The notes: generated by a model not told the origin, from the sequence alone. A DNA stretch of 64,000 nt from DASSUW01 sp963740605 (GCA_963740605.1 CAVUFC010000022.1:1364001-1428000); one strand, 5' to 3'; counted from the stretch's first letter, positions 16,329 through 27,391 are shown. Numbers and translations: made by a program.

Positions 16329-17528
16329 TCAGACCTGCCACTCGCCCTTGACGAGTACCGGCACGCGGTCGCCGCCGGCGGTGATCCCGGTGACCTGCAT
16401 GTCGGGCCGGCCGATCATGAAGTCGATGTGGATCTGACTCTCGTTCGCCCGCTCGCGATCGCTCTCGCTGATCAGGAACGGGAAGCCCTGGCCGAGCGCG
16501 ATGTGGCTGGCCGCGTTCTCGTCCAGGAGCGTGTCGTAGAAAACCGTGTCGAGCTTGCCGATGCGGCCCTCGGCGTCGACGAGCGCGACCTCGCCGAGCC
16601 GGGCGGCGCCGCTGTCGTGCTCGGCGATCGTGCGCATCGTGTCCTGGGCGGTGTCGGCGTCGATCTGCACCGCGCGGCCGCCCTCGAAGCGCACCCGCAG
16701 CCCGTTCACCACGGTCCCGTCGGCCAGCACGAGCGGCTTCGACGCGGTCACGTGGCCGTCGGCGCGCTCGGGGTCGGGCGTGGTGAAGACCTCCTCGGTC
16801 GGGAGGTTGGGCATGTGCTGGATGCCGCCGACGGTCTCGAACCGTGCGGCCTGCCATTCGGCTCCGGGGAGCAGTCCGATCGTCAGGTCGGTGCCCGGGC
16901 CTTCGAGGTGCAGCGCGTCGAAGCCGCGCGCGGACAGCCGTGCCGCGGCGGCCTCGAGCGTGTCGGCACGCTCGCGCCAGGCGGCGATCGGGTCGGGCTC
17001 GTCGAGGCGCAGCACGTGCACGACATGGCTCTCGAGCTTGCTCAGCGCCTCGGCGGGATCGTCGTCGGGGAACACGAGCTTCGCCCACGCGGGCGTCGGG
17101 CACGGGATGATCGACCAGTTGGTCGTCCGGTCGTTGACGACCTTGCCGGACTCCTTCACGGCCGGCAGGCGGTCCCTGCCGGCGCGGACGGGATCGAGGT
17201 CGGCGAGCAGGCCGGGCGCAGACGTCCCCGACAGCGCTATGCGCGCCGCCCGCGCCTCACCGAGGGCGAGGACGCGGTCGCCGTACCACTCGGGCACGAA
17301 GTCGAGTGTCTCTTCGCGCGCGTGCGCGATGCGGGCGCGCTTGATCCACGGGTCGAACCATTGGACGTCCACGAATTTGGCGCCGCGGCGGTACGCGCTT
17401 TCCGCGATCGCCCGCACGAGCCCCTCCTTACCGGGCTCGCACGTGACCGCGACGATCTGATCCTGCTGAACATTGGCGCCGAACCCGACGACAAGGTCGG
17501 CGAGGCGCTCCAAGTACCCGTCGTCCAT
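16329..17528 (-). CDS. M29-family aminopeptidase
   Basis: 399 aa, the usual length of thermophilic M29 metallo-aminopeptidases (AmpS/AmpT/PepS type). Characteristic segments include the N-terminal LADLVVGFGANVQQDQIVAV, a central NLPTEEVFTTPD, which contributes metal ligands in the family, and a C-terminal stretch with GQGFPFLISESD and QIHIDFMIGRPDM. It removes N-terminal residues from peptides in the cytosol using two metal ions. It is monocistronic, between tRNA-Ser and a divergent EamA permease. Confidence 0.9.
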   Translation of the reverse strand: MDDGYLERLADLVVGFGANVQQDQIVAVTCEPGKEGLVRAIAESAYRRGAKFVDVQWFDPWIKRARIAHAREETLDFVPEWYGDRVLALGEARAARIALSGTSAPGLLADLDPVRAGRDRLPAVKESGKVVNDRTTNWSIIPCPTPAWAKLVFPDDDPAEALSKLESHVVHVLRLDEPDPIAAWRERADTLEAAAARLSARGFDALHLEGPGTDLTIGLLPGAEWQAARFETVGGIQHMPNLPTEEVFTTPDPERADGHVTASKPLVLADGTVVNGLRVRFEGGRAVQIDADTAQDTMRTIAEHDSGAARLGEVALVDAEGRIGKLDTVFYDTLLDENAASHIALGQGFPFLISESDRERANESQIHIDFMIGRPDMQVTGITAGGDRVPVLVKGEWQV

Positions 17529-17602
17529 CCCGCGAGGCTATCGCCCCGCACGCTGGCGTAGGGGCACTGACCGGTCCGCGGCGCGGCCGCAGCAATCCGG
17601 CG

Positions 17603-18556
17603 GTGAGCACGCGCGCCTGGGTCTCGTTCGCCGCCGTCTCGACGTTGTGGGGGATGCCCTACCTCTTCATCAAGATCGCCGTCGACGACGGTGTGCCGCC
17701 GATCTTCCTGGCGTGGGTGCGGATCGTACTCGGCGCCGTGGTGCTGCCCGTGCTGGCGTGGCGCGCGGGAGTGCTGGGCCCGTTGCGGGGGCGGTGGCGC
17801 TGGCTGGCGGTTTTCGGCGTGGTCGAGGTGTCGCTGCCGTTCCCGCTGATCGCGGCGGGTGAGCAGCACGTCGCTTCGTCTTTGGCCGCGATCATCGTCG
17901 CCGCCGCGCCGCTGTTCGTCGCGCTGCTGGCGTTGCGGTTCGATGCCGAAGAGCGGGCGACCGGTGCTCGGCTGGCCGGCCTTCTCGTCGGATTGGTGGG
18001 AGTCGTTGCTCTGGTTGGGATCGACGTGGGCGGCCACTCCGACGAGCTGCTCGGCGCCCTGGCGGTCCTGACGGCGGCGTTCTGTTACGCGGTCGGACCG
18101 ATGGTCTTGAAACGCCATCTCGCGGACCTCGACCCGCGGGCGTCGATGGGCGCGGCTCTGGCTGTGGCGGCGCTGGTCCTGACGCCGGCCGTGCTGATCT
18201 CGCCGCCGTCGTGGGCGCCGACCGGCTCCGCGCTCGTGGCGCTGGGGGTGCTCGGCCTGTTCTGCACCGCCGCCGCGTTCGTGTTCTACGGGGCGCTCGT
18301 GGCGGAGGCCGGTCCCGGCCGGGCGCTGGTCATCACCTACGTGGCGCCGGTCGTGGCGTTGGCCTTGGGCGTGGCGGTACTCGGCGAGCACCCGGGCGCT
18401 GGCGCGGTCGTGGGCCTACTCTTGATCCTGGCTGGGTCATGGCTGTCGACCGACGGGCGCGTGCCGCCGGGGTTGGCGGCGTTGGTCGGGCCGTTGCGCC
18501 GCCGCACTCAGTCTCCGCCCGCGCCCAGCCGGGGCGTGGCGGACTGCACCGGGTAG
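17603..18556 (+). CDS. EamA/DMT-family permease
   Basis: 317 aa with about ten hydrophobic segments arranged as two EamA repeats, the first starting STLWGMPYLFIKIAVDDG and the second near LGALAVLTAAFCYAVGPMVL. The family exports amino acids or other small metabolites; the substrate is not predictable. GTG 17603 is used as start. It ends at a strong GC hairpin shared with the convergent gene. Confidence 0.85.
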   Translation: MSTRAWVSFAAVSTLWGMPYLFIKIAVDDGVPPIFLAWVRIVLGAVVLPVLAWRAGVLGPLRGRWRWLAVFGVVEVSLPFPLIAAGEQHVASSLAAIIVAAAPLFVALLALRFDAEERATGARLAGLLVGLVGVVALVGIDVGGHSDELLGALAVLTAAFCYAVGPMVLKRHLADLDPRASMGAALAVAALVLTPAVLISPPSWAPTGSALVALGVLGLFCTAAAFVFYGALVAEAGPGRALVITYVAPVVALALGVAVLGEHPGAGAVVGLLLILAGSWLSTDGRVPPGLAALVGPLRRRTQSPPAPSRGVADCTG

Positions 18557-18560
18557 CGAT

Positions 18561-18596
18561 GCGCGCCCGGGCCGCCCCTGGAAGGCCCGGGCGCGC
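18561..18596. terminator. Strong GC hairpin between convergent genes
   Basis: A perfect 13-bp stem (GCGCGCCCGGGCC and its complement) with a 10-nt loop sits just after the EamA stop and before the convergent gene end at 18609. The plus-strand side is followed by a pyrimidine-rich run, so it probably ends transcription from both sides. Confidence 0.7.
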
Positions 18597-18608
18597 TCTC
18601 CCTCCGCT

Positions 18609-19145
18609 TTATGCAGCGAGCAGACGCTGGAAGAAGCTGCGATAGCGCTGGAGCGCAATCCGCAGGTCCTCCGTGGAGACGTCCTCGCCGCGTCCCCACT
18701 GCTGCTCCAGCCGCTCGCGCTCGGCCGCGAAGCCCTCCGCGAGCCGCTGCATCACCTGGGCCACGAGTTCGTCGGCCTGCTCGACGGTCTGGCGCGGCTC
18801 GTCGACGAATCCGGTCTGGATCGTCTCCCACCGACCCTGGAACTCTGCGTTCGCCTCGCGCGGAAGCAGATCTGGGGCGTCCGAGGCGAGTTCATCCGTG
18901 GAGGTGCGCCCCCCGGTCTCGCCCGTTGTGGCCTGCGAGTCGCGTGTCGTCTCGGCGCCCGCGGAAGGGGCCTCCGGCTCGCGGCCCGTTCCGGCGCGCT
19001 CCGTGGCCGCAATCGGCTCGCGGTCGATCTCGCCGCGCTCCCTGTCCGTATCCGACACGCGCTCCGTCTCGGTGTGCGTGACCGGCTCCTCGCGCTCGAC
19101 ATCGCCGGCGATCTCACGCGTGCTCAGACTCTGCCTGGCCTCCAT
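18609..19145 (-). CDS. Unknown acidic protein, paralogue of its upstream neighbour
   Basis: 178 aa. The first ~95 residues are low-complexity and charged (Glu/Thr/Arg-rich), probably disordered. The last ~80 form a compact helical module (GRWETIQTGFVDEPRQTVEQ to STEDLRIALQRYRSFFQRLL). The gene at 19145-19696 has the same module (RWRATQSRFVDQP to STEDLRQALVHYRALFAELL), so the two are paralogues. Starts overlap: the upstream TAA and this ATG form TAATG, implying translational coupling. Function unknown. Confidence 0.75.
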   Translation of the reverse strand: MEARQSLSTREIAGDVEREEPVTHTETERVSDTDRERGEIDREPIAATERAGTGREPEAPSAGAETTRDSQATTGETGGRTSTDELASDAPDLLPREANAEFQGRWETIQTGFVDEPRQTVEQADELVAQVMQRLAEGFAAERERLEQQWGRGEDVSTEDLRIALQRYRSFFQRLLAA

Positions 19146-19696
19146 TACCTGACCTCCTCGACCCGGTCGGATCGCGTCGCTTGCTGTTCGCCTCCGAGCA
19201 ACTCCGCGAAGAGCGCCCGGTAGTGGACGAGCGCCTGCCGCAGGTCCTCGGTACTCGTGCCGTCGTCGCGCCGGATCGCATACGCCCGGCGGTAGTGCTC
19301 GACCACTTCGGGGTGGTCGACCGAGACGTCGGCGGCCTGCTGCTCGAAGTCCTCGGTCGGGTAGCCGCGGTCCTGCATGACCTCACGCAGGAGGACATCC
19401 GCGTCGTCCAGTGCGGACGCGGGCTGGTCGACGAAGCGCGACTGCGTTGCCCGCCAGCGCTCGGCGTAGCGCTCGCGCGCGGCCGGCTCGAGCGGGCGGA
19501 TGTCGTAACTGCGCCGCCGATCGCGCCGTTCGCGGAGCTCATTCTCCGCGGCGCGTTGATCGCCCCGCTCATCCAGGACGCGGTCGTATTCAGGACCGAA
19601 TCCCTCACGCAGTTGCGCCGTCCGCCGCTGCCGCAGCACGAGGAACGCCGCCACGCAGAGCAGCACGACGACGACGACCACCAATAGCCAAATCAT
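19145..19696 (-). CDS. Membrane-anchored unknown protein with the same C-terminal module
   Basis: 183 aa. A single N-terminal membrane segment (IWLLVVVVVVLLCVAAFLVL) is followed by a charged linker (RERRDRRRSYDIRP) and the module shared with the downstream gene (RWRATQSRFVDQPASALDDA, ending ALFAELLG). It is predicted to be anchored with the module in the cytoplasm. An AGGAG precedes the ATG. The anchored/soluble paralogue pair suggests a two-subunit system, but no known family is recognised. Confidence 0.75.
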   Translation of the reverse strand: MIWLLVVVVVVLLCVAAFLVLRQRRTAQLREGFGPEYDRVLDERGDQRAAENELRERRDRRRSYDIRPLEPAARERYAERWRATQSRFVDQPASALDDADVLLREVMQDRGYPTEDFEQQAADVSVDHPEVVEHYRRAYAIRRDDGTSTEDLRQALVHYRALFAELLGGEQQATRSDRVEEVR

Positions 19697-20310
19697 GGCT
19701 CCTCCTGGATCGCTCGATGATCCGGCCGCAGGGCCGGAGGGCAGCGCGTCCGCCTAGAGCTGGAGTCGCCTGGCGGGCTTCTCAGCCAGGTGATTGGGGC
19801 CTGCTCTCGTCCCGGGGACCGCGCTGTCCTTTAAGGGTTGTGCGTTCTGCTACCCAGACGCCGCGGCGGCTATTCGTCACCACTCAAAGGTTCGAACAAG
19901 GGCCTGCAAGCGACTGCAGGCCCCGGCCCGGGGAATGAACGTGTAGTCGCGACGCGAGCGCCCGCACCGTCGGGTGGGTGTGAGGGGCCCACCAGCACGA
20001 CGAGGCAGTCCTCGCGGAGCTGGATGCGCAGCGACGCGGGCTCGCGACGTAAGCGGTCGCTGTCGGCCTCGCTTCCAGCAGCCAGTCGAGCAGCGCGATC
20101 GCACCCTCGACCCTCGGCGGTTGCGCGGGGTCACCGGACTGTGGTTCGTGCGAAACCGGCGGTCGAACGCTTCGGTCTTCGCTACAGACAGCGCACGGGT
20201 GGTCGCCTAAGTTGCTTGCAATTGCGGGCACGGGGGTATGCGCTCATATTGATCCGTGCCCGCGCGGTTCGCGGGAAGAGGAGAGGTTGTAGGGGAGCAC
20301 CTGCGCGCCG
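19697..20310. other. Long intergenic region with a possible decayed gene remnant
   Basis: 614 bp between the paralogue pair and the liv operon. No intact gene is visible. On the minus strand around 19950-20150 two frames read like protein when joined: VEGAIALLDWLLEA in one, then ADSDRLRREPASLRIQLRED and CLVVLVGP in another. This suggests a broken fragment, but the family is not recognised. The liv promoter should lie near the right end; AGGGGAG at 20291 is the best RBS candidate. Confidence 0.3.
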
Positions 20311-21932
<1,622 letters not shown>

Positions 21933-21936
<4 letters not shown>

Positions 21937-22829
21937 CCCAGTTCCTGCAGTTGGTGATCAGCGGGTTGATGCTCGGATGCATCTACGGGCTGATCGCGAT
22001 GGGGTTCGTGATCGTCTTCAAGGCGACCAACGTCGTGAACTTCGCCCACGCGTCGGTCGTCATGTTCGGGGCGTACCTCGTGGCGAAGTGGCACGGCTCG
22101 CTGGGGTTCTTCGGGGCGATCGGCGCAGCGGCGGTTGTCAGCGCGCTGGTCGCCGTCGCACTCGACATCGCCTTCCTGCGCCCGCTGCGAAAGCGCGTGC
22201 GCGGCGTCGACGCACTGGCGATCATGACGATCGCATTGAACATCCTGCTGGGGACCGCGCTCGTGCGGGCCGTCGGGAACGACCTGCTGCCGTCCGGCGC
22301 ACCGTGGGGTGCCAACACGACCCGCGTGTTCGGCGCCGCCATCCCGCAGGCGCGCATCGGAGCGGCCGTCGTCGCGCTGGTGCTGATCGGCATCTTCTAC
22401 GTCGTCTTCACGCGCACGAACTGGGGGGTGGCGATGCGCGCGGCCGCATCGGACCCAGAGGCGGCCGCGCTCATGGGCATCCGGCTCGGCCTGGTGGCCG
22501 GCGCATCGTGGGCCGTGGCGGGCGCGCTGGCGGCGATCGGCGGCGCGTTCTTCGTGAGCTTCCCGGCCGGCGGGGTGAGCAACGTGACGGGCCTGCTGGC
22601 CCTCAGCGCGATCCCGGTGGCGGTGCTCGGCGGCCTGGACTCGACCGTCGGCGCCATCGTGGCGGGGCTCGTGATCGGCGTCGCGCAGGAGCTTGCGGCC
22701 GGCTACCAGGACAGCCTGGCGTTCCTCGGTCGCGGGTTGTCGAGCGTCATCCCCTACGTGGTGCTGTTCGTGGTGCTGCTCTGGCGGCCCACCGGGCTGT
22801 TCGGGACGCGGGAGCTGACCCGTGTCTAA
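21933..22829 (+). CDS. livH: Branched-chain amino-acid ABC transporter permease LivH
   Basis: 298 aa with about eight membrane segments. It begins MTQFLQLVISGLMLGCIYGL and has the family hallmark MGFVIVFKATNVVNFAHAS and a cytoplasmic coupling loop around NWGVAMRAAASDPEAAALMG. ATG 21933 overlaps the stop of the ATPase gene by four bases. It forms the membrane channel with LivM. Substrate specificity is set by the binding protein, so other amino acids or small carboxylates are possible. Confidence 0.93.
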
Positions 22830-23907
22830 GTCGCGCATCGCGTGGATCGTGGTCATCGTCGTGCTTCTGTGGCTGCCGCAGTACGCGGAGGCCTTCTGGA
22901 TGCAGACCGGGCTGTTCGCAATGAGCGCAGCCATCGGCGCCATCGGGTTGACGCTGCTGGTGGGCACGACCGGCCAGCTGTCGCTCGCGAGCGCGTTCTT
23001 CGTCGGCATCGGCGCCTACGGCTATTGCTACTTCGCGGGCGACAAGGGCGGGGCGGCGGGGGCGCCGTCGAGCGCGCCCGACGGGCTCGGGCTGCCGCCG
23101 CTGGTGGCGGGGATCCTGGCCGTCGTGCTCGCCGGCTTGGCCGGCGCCGCGTTCAGTCCGATCGCCTCGCGCTTGAAGGGCATCTACCTGGGCCTGGCCT
23201 CGATCGGCCTCGTGTTCATCGGGCAGCACATAATGCAGAACGCGTCCGCCATCACCGGCGGCTTCAACGGTCGCGACGCGAAGCCGTTCAGCCTCCTCGG
23301 CTTCGAGTTCTCCAACACCAACCCGAGCGACTTCAACGTGTTCGGTGTGCCCTACGGCCAGCTCGAGCGGCTGTGGTACCTCGGGCTGGTGCTCGTACTG
23401 CTGTCGGTCTGGTACGCGCACAACCTGCTCCGCAACCGGCCGGGCCGCGCGCTGGAGGCGATCCGCGACAGCGAGGTGGCGGCCGCCGTCATGGGGGTCA
23501 ACGTGCCGATGTACCGCGGCGCCGCATTCATGGTCTCGTCCATGTACGCGGGGCTAGCCGGCGTGATGCTCGCCCTGGCCTTCGGTCGCATCGTTCCGGA
23601 GAGCTTCAACTTCCTGTACTCGATCGACTTCCTCGTAATGATCGTCATCGGCGGTCTCGGCTCGGTCGGCGGGGCCGTCGTCGGCGCGGTGGTCGTCACC
23701 GTCCTGCCGCAGGTGCTCCTGCACTACGCGGACCGCCTGCCGCTCGTGGCGTCACCCGGCGGCAGCGGGCTGCAGCCGAACGACGCCGCCCGCTTCCTCT
23801 ATGGCGCCGCTGTCGTCGGCGTCCTGATCCTGGCCTCGGGCGGGCTGGCGGGACTGACCCGCCGGTCCCGGGGCGCGCAACCCACTCTGAAGGAGAACAT
23901 CACATGA
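22822..23907 (+). CDS. livM: Branched-chain amino-acid ABC transporter permease LivM
   Basis: 361 aa, GTG start inside the last codons of livH (8-bp overlap). LivM features include LLVGTTGQLSLASAFFVGIG near residue 50, the coupling loop NRPGRALEAIRDSEVAAAVM and IVIGGLGSVGGAVVGAV in the C-terminal third. A hydrophilic insertion (NGRDAKPFSLLGFEFSNTNP) lies between membrane segments. The stop overlaps the ATG of the binding-protein gene. Confidence 0.93.
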   Translation: MSKSRIAWIVVIVVLLWLPQYAEAFWMQTGLFAMSAAIGAIGLTLLVGTTGQLSLASAFFVGIGAYGYCYFAGDKGGAAGAPSSAPDGLGLPPLVAGILAVVLAGLAGAAFSPIASRLKGIYLGLASIGLVFIGQHIMQNASAITGGFNGRDAKPFSLLGFEFSNTNPSDFNVFGVPYGQLERLWYLGLVLVLLSVWYAHNLLRNRPGRALEAIRDSEVAAAVMGVNVPMYRGAAFMVSSMYAGLAGVMLALAFGRIVPESFNFLYSIDFLVMIVIGGLGSVGGAVVGAVVVTVLPQVLLHYADRLPLVASPGGSGLQPNDAARFLYGAAVVGVLILASGGLAGLTRRSRGAQPTLKENIT

Positions 23908-25166
23908 GTCGGCTTCCCGTTTTCGCAGTCGCACTCATCCTCGCGTTGGCGGTTGCCGGCTGTGGCAGCAAGGGCTCTTCGAGTTCCGACAGTTCGTCGT
24001 CCGGCGGCGGAGGGGGGTCGGTCAAGGCGGGGCCGGGCGTCACGGACAAGACCATCACGCTCGGCGTCCTCACCGACCTCTCCGGCGTGTTCGCGCCGCT
24101 GGCCGGCCCGCTGACCAAGGCCAACCAGATGTTCTGGGACGAGCAAAACGGCAAGGGCGGCGTCTGCGGGCGCACGGTCAACCTGGTCGTGAAAGACCAC
24201 GGCTACGACCCCCAGAAGGCCGTCGTCCAGTACCGCGACATGGGGCCCAAGATCGCCGGCCTCCAGCAGCTCCTCGGCTCGCCGATCACGGCGGCCCTGC
24301 TGCCCACGCTCAAGTCGGACAGGATGGTCTCGCTCCTGTCCGCGTGGCCGCCGTCGCTGCTGAGCAACGACTTCGTGATCGAGGTCGGCGCGTCCTACGA
24401 CATCGAGCAGATCAACGTGCTCGACTATCTCAAGGACAAGGGCATGCTCAAGTCCGGCGACAAGGTCGGCCACGTGTACTTCGAGGGCGAGTACGGCGAG
24501 GGCGGTCTGGCCGGCACGAAGTACTGGGCGTCCAAGAACGGGGCGACGGTCGTCGAGCAGAAGATCCAGGCGACCGACGAGGACATGACGGGGCAGGTCG
24601 CCGCGCTCAAGCGCGCCGGGGTCAAGGCGATCGCCGTCACGACCGGCCCCAAGCAGCTGGCCTCGATCGCCGGCATCGCGGCCTCGCAGGGCCTCAACGT
24701 GCCGATCGTCGGCAACAACCCGACGTTCGACCCGGCCGTCATGGCGTCGCCAGCCGCGAAGGCGCTGGCGGCCAACGCGTACATCGCGGGCTCCATCTCG
24801 TCCTGGACGCTTGACAAGCCCCAGGTCAAGCAGGTGGGCGACGATTTCGTGTCCAAGAACGGCAAGAAGGACGCGAAGGCATCCGTGCAGTTCGGCTACG
24901 CGCAGGCCCAGGTCATGTACGAGATCCTCAAGAAGGCGTGCGACAACAAGGACCTCAGCCGCGAGGGGATCGTGAAGGCGTCGCGGCAGCTGTCGGCCGT
25001 GGACACGGGCGGGCTCATCGCCGGCCCCCTCGACTACACGAAGGTCGGCGAGCCGTCGACGCGCACGATCTACATCGCCCGACCGGCCAACGTCATCGGC
25101 GGGCTGAAGTCGCTGCCGGGCACGTTCGAGTCCGACACCGCCAAGAACTACCAGTTCAGCGGTTAG
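23904..25166 (+). CDS. LivK-type substrate-binding lipoprotein
   Basis: 420 aa. It has a lipoprotein signal with Cys20 (LAVAGC), then a Ser/Gly linker and a periplasmic-binding-protein type I fold typical of LivJ/LivK (TLGVLTDLSGVFAPLAGPLT, VVKDHGYDPQKAVVQY, KAIAVTTGPKQLASIAGIAA). It captures the ligand outside the membrane and delivers it to LivHM. AAGGAG lies 8 nt before ATG 23904. It is the last gene of the operon, followed by a GC-rich hairpin. The exact ligand is unknown. Confidence 0.9.
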   Translation: MSRLPVFAVALILALAVAGCGSKGSSSSDSSSSGGGGGSVKAGPGVTDKTITLGVLTDLSGVFAPLAGPLTKANQMFWDEQNGKGGVCGRTVNLVVKDHGYDPQKAVVQYRDMGPKIAGLQQLLGSPITAALLPTLKSDRMVSLLSAWPPSLLSNDFVIEVGASYDIEQINVLDYLKDKGMLKSGDKVGHVYFEGEYGEGGLAGTKYWASKNGATVVEQKIQATDEDMTGQVAALKRAGVKAIAVTTGPKQLASIAGIAASQGLNVPIVGNNPTFDPAVMASPAAKALAANAYIAGSISSWTLDKPQVKQVGDDFVSKNGKKDAKASVQFGYAQAQVMYEILKKACDNKDLSREGIVKASRQLSAVDTGGLIAGPLDYTKVGEPSTRTIYIARPANVIGGLKSLPGTFESDTAKNYQFSG

Positions 25167-25183
25167 GCATAGCGGTCGCTGAT

Positions 25184-25212
25184 CGCCGCCCCGCACGCCG
25201 CGCGGGGCGGCG
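25184..25212 (+). terminator. GC hairpin ending the liv operon
   Basis: An 11-bp stem (CGCCGCCCCGC and its complement, 7-nt loop) 17 bp after the stop of the binding-protein gene. It lacks a T tract. It also separates the operon from the convergent tRNA-Ser gene. Confidence 0.6.
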
Positions 25213-25259
25213 GTCGCGCTGGTCGGCCGGCCCGCGGACGGGCCGTTCTCGACCGTGAG

Positions 25260-25349
25260 CGGAGGGGGAGGGATTCGAACCCTCGGTGCAGGGGTTGCCC
25301 ACACAACGGTTTTCGAGACCGCCCGATTCAACCACTCTCGCACCCCTCC
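25260..25349 (-). tRNA. tRNA-Ser(CGA)
   Basis: Minus-strand class II tRNA of 90 nt: acceptor GGAGGGG with CCCCTCC, discriminator G, anticodon loop CTCGAAA with anticodon CGA, long variable arm and T arm with GGTTCGAATCC. CCA is not encoded. It lies just downstream of tadA on the same strand. Confidence 0.97.
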
Positions 25350-25378
25350 AGGGTGACCCGGGCAGGGTAGCGATTTGG

Positions 25379-25855
25379 CTACCGCCGGGAACGGAAGAAC
25401 GCCTGCAAGAGCTCGGCGCATTCAGCCGCCAGCAGCCCGCCCGAGACGTCGGGACGGTGGTTGAGGCGGGGTTCGGCGAGCACGTCGAGCACTGAGCCGG
25501 CGGCGCCCGCCTTCGGGTCGGTCGTGCCGTAGACGACGCGCGGGATCCGGCCGAGGACGATCGCGCCCGCGCACATCGCGCACGGCTCGAGCGTGACGTA
25601 CAACACCGTGTCCAGCAGCCGCCAGGAGCCGAGCGCCCGGGCCGCCTCACGGATGGCGATCGTCTCGGCGTGGGCCGTCGGGTCTTCGCGCAGCTCACGC
25701 TCGTTGTGTCCTGCGCCGATGACTTCTCCAGCGTGCACGATGACCGCGCCGACCGGCACGTCGTCGTGCGCGAGCGCATGCTCGGCCTCGCGGATCGCGA
25801 GCCGCATGAAGTACTCGTCGCGAGCAAAGAAACGATCTTGATGCAGAGTTGGCAC
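25379..25855 (-). CDS. tadA: tRNA adenosine(34) deaminase TadA
   Basis: About 158 aa, cytidine-deaminase fold. Zinc site HAE at residues 62-64 (TAHAETIA) and PCAMC with Cys92 and Cys95 are intact, and Glu64 is the proton shuttle. It converts A34 to inosine in tRNA-Arg(ACG). GTG 25855 gives the usual TadA N-terminus (FARDEYFMRLAIREAEHALA); ATG 25807 would cut into the first helix. The open frame extends further upstream into the antisense of the protease gene and is not coding there. It is followed by tRNA-Ser(CGA). Confidence 0.92.
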   Translation of the reverse strand: MPTLHQDRFFARDEYFMRLAIREAEHALAHDDVPVGAVIVHAGEVIGAGHNERELREDPTAHAETIAIREAARALGSWRLLDTVLYVTLEPCAMCAGAIVLGRIPRVVYGTTDPKAGAAGSVLDVLAEPRLNHRPDVSGGLLAAECAELLQAFFRSRR

Positions 25856-25940
25856 TTTCCTGGGTTGTCCCGTAACTATGGGGCTTCCACAATGTTCTAC
25901 GGACGGCGCACCTCTCGGCGAATCCCCGCCGTCCGCTGAC

Positions 25941-27374
25941 ATGCTCTCGCTCCCCCGTCTTCGCATAGCCATCGCTCTCGCGGCCGCAACCGTGGTGAGT
26001 CTCGCTGCGACGGGACCGGCGGCCGCCTCCGATGCCACGGCCGCGTCCGCGGAGCCAGGCGCCGAGCAGGTGGCCGGCCAGGTGGTGGTGCGGTTCCGCC
26101 GCCGGGTGAGCGCCAGCGAGCGCGCCGCGGTGCAAAGGGCGGCCGGCGTCGGCGACCCACGCGCTTTCGCGCCGCAGACGCGTGTGCTGACGATCAAGGA
26201 CGGCGACAGCGTCGCCGCCACCGTGCGCGAGCTGCGCAAGCGACCGGAGGTCGCGACGGCGGCGCCGAACAAGATCGCCCGGCTCACGTCCGTCCACCCC
26301 GACGACCCGGGCACTGCCGGCACCCCGGGCGGCTGGGCTCAGTTGCAATGGAACTTCCTGCCGGGCACCGGCGTCAACGCGCCGGTGGCGTGGCAGCACC
26401 TCCGGGACGCCGGCCACCGAGGCGGGCGCGGCACGATCGTCGCGGTGGTGGACACCGGCGTCGCGTACGCGAACCGCAACCGGTTCCGCCGGTCGCCGGA
26501 CTTCGGGCGGGGCGACTTCGTCCGCGGCTACGACTTCGTGGACAACGACCGGTTCCCGAACGACGAGAACGGCCACGGGACGCACGTAGCGAGCACGATC
26601 GGCGAGCGCACCGGCAACGGCATCGGCGTCACCGGACTGGCGTACGGCGCTCGGATCATGCCGATCCGCGTGCTCGATCGCTACGGCGCCGGCGACAGCG
26701 TGAACATCACGGCCGGGATCCGGTGGGCCGTCAAGCACAGGGCCAACGTCATCAATCTCTCGTTCGAGTTCGACGACGGCGAACGCCAGTACGGCGCCGC
26801 GGAGATCCCGGACGTGCTTGCGGCGCTGCGCTACGCGCGGCGCCACGACGTCGTCGTGGTCGCGGCGTCCGGCAACCGGTCGCTCACCACGGTCTCCTAC
26901 CCCGCCCGGTACGACACGGTGATCGGCGTCGGGGCGACCACCGAGCACGCCTGCCACGCGGACTACTCGAATTCGGGCAAGGGCCTCGACATCGTCGCTC
27001 CGGGCGGCGGCAAGGACGACCCGACCGACCCGTCATGCCCGGCCGGCGCTCCAGGGGGACGCGGAATCTTCCAGATGACCTTCCCGTGGGCGGCCGCCGA
27101 CAGCGCGCCGAGCACCGCGTCGAAGTACCGGCACTTCGGGCTGCCACGGAAGTTCGTCGGGACCTCGATGGCGGCGCCGCACGTCGCGGCGACGGCGGCG
27201 TTGGTGATCGCCTCGGGGATTCTCGGCAAGCACCCGAAGGCCAGCGCCGTGAAGGCCCGGCTGGAGGCCACCGCGGTCGACGGCGGGGTCCCAGGATTTG
27301 ACCCGATCTACGGCGCCGGGCGCTTGGACGCCGCCGCCGCGACCGATCCGAAGCGCGTGACGACGAGGCGCTGA
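25941..27374 (+). CDS. Secreted subtilisin-like (S8) serine protease
   Basis: 477 aa from ATG 25941, which gives a clean signal peptide (LRIAIALAAATVVSLAATG, cleavage near AAASDA). An I9-like propeptide follows (QVVVRFRRRVSASERAAVQR). The catalytic triad is present: Asp171 in VVDTG, His212 in NGHGTHVAS and Ser409 in GTSMAAPHVA, with the oxyanion Asn in AASGN. It is predicted to be exported and to degrade external protein. ATG 25878 would add 21 residues before the signal and is less likely. Its start region overlaps no gene, and tadA runs divergently. Confidence 0.92.
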   Translation: MLSLPRLRIAIALAAATVVSLAATGPAAASDATAASAEPGAEQVAGQVVVRFRRRVSASERAAVQRAAGVGDPRAFAPQTRVLTIKDGDSVAATVRELRKRPEVATAAPNKIARLTSVHPDDPGTAGTPGGWAQLQWNFLPGTGVNAPVAWQHLRDAGHRGGRGTIVAVVDTGVAYANRNRFRRSPDFGRGDFVRGYDFVDNDRFPNDENGHGTHVASTIGERTGNGIGVTGLAYGARIMPIRVLDRYGAGDSVNITAGIRWAVKHRANVINLSFEFDDGERQYGAAEIPDVLAALRYARRHDVVVVAASGNRSLTTVSYPARYDTVIGVGATTEHACHADYSNSGKGLDIVAPGGGKDDPTDPSCPAGAPGGRGIFQMTFPWAAADSAPSTASKYRHFGLPRKFVGTSMAAPHVAATAALVIASGILGKHPKASAVKARLEATAVDGGVPGFDPIYGAGRLDAAAATDPKRVTTRR

Positions 27375-27391
27375 CCGAGCCGGAGTCCGCG

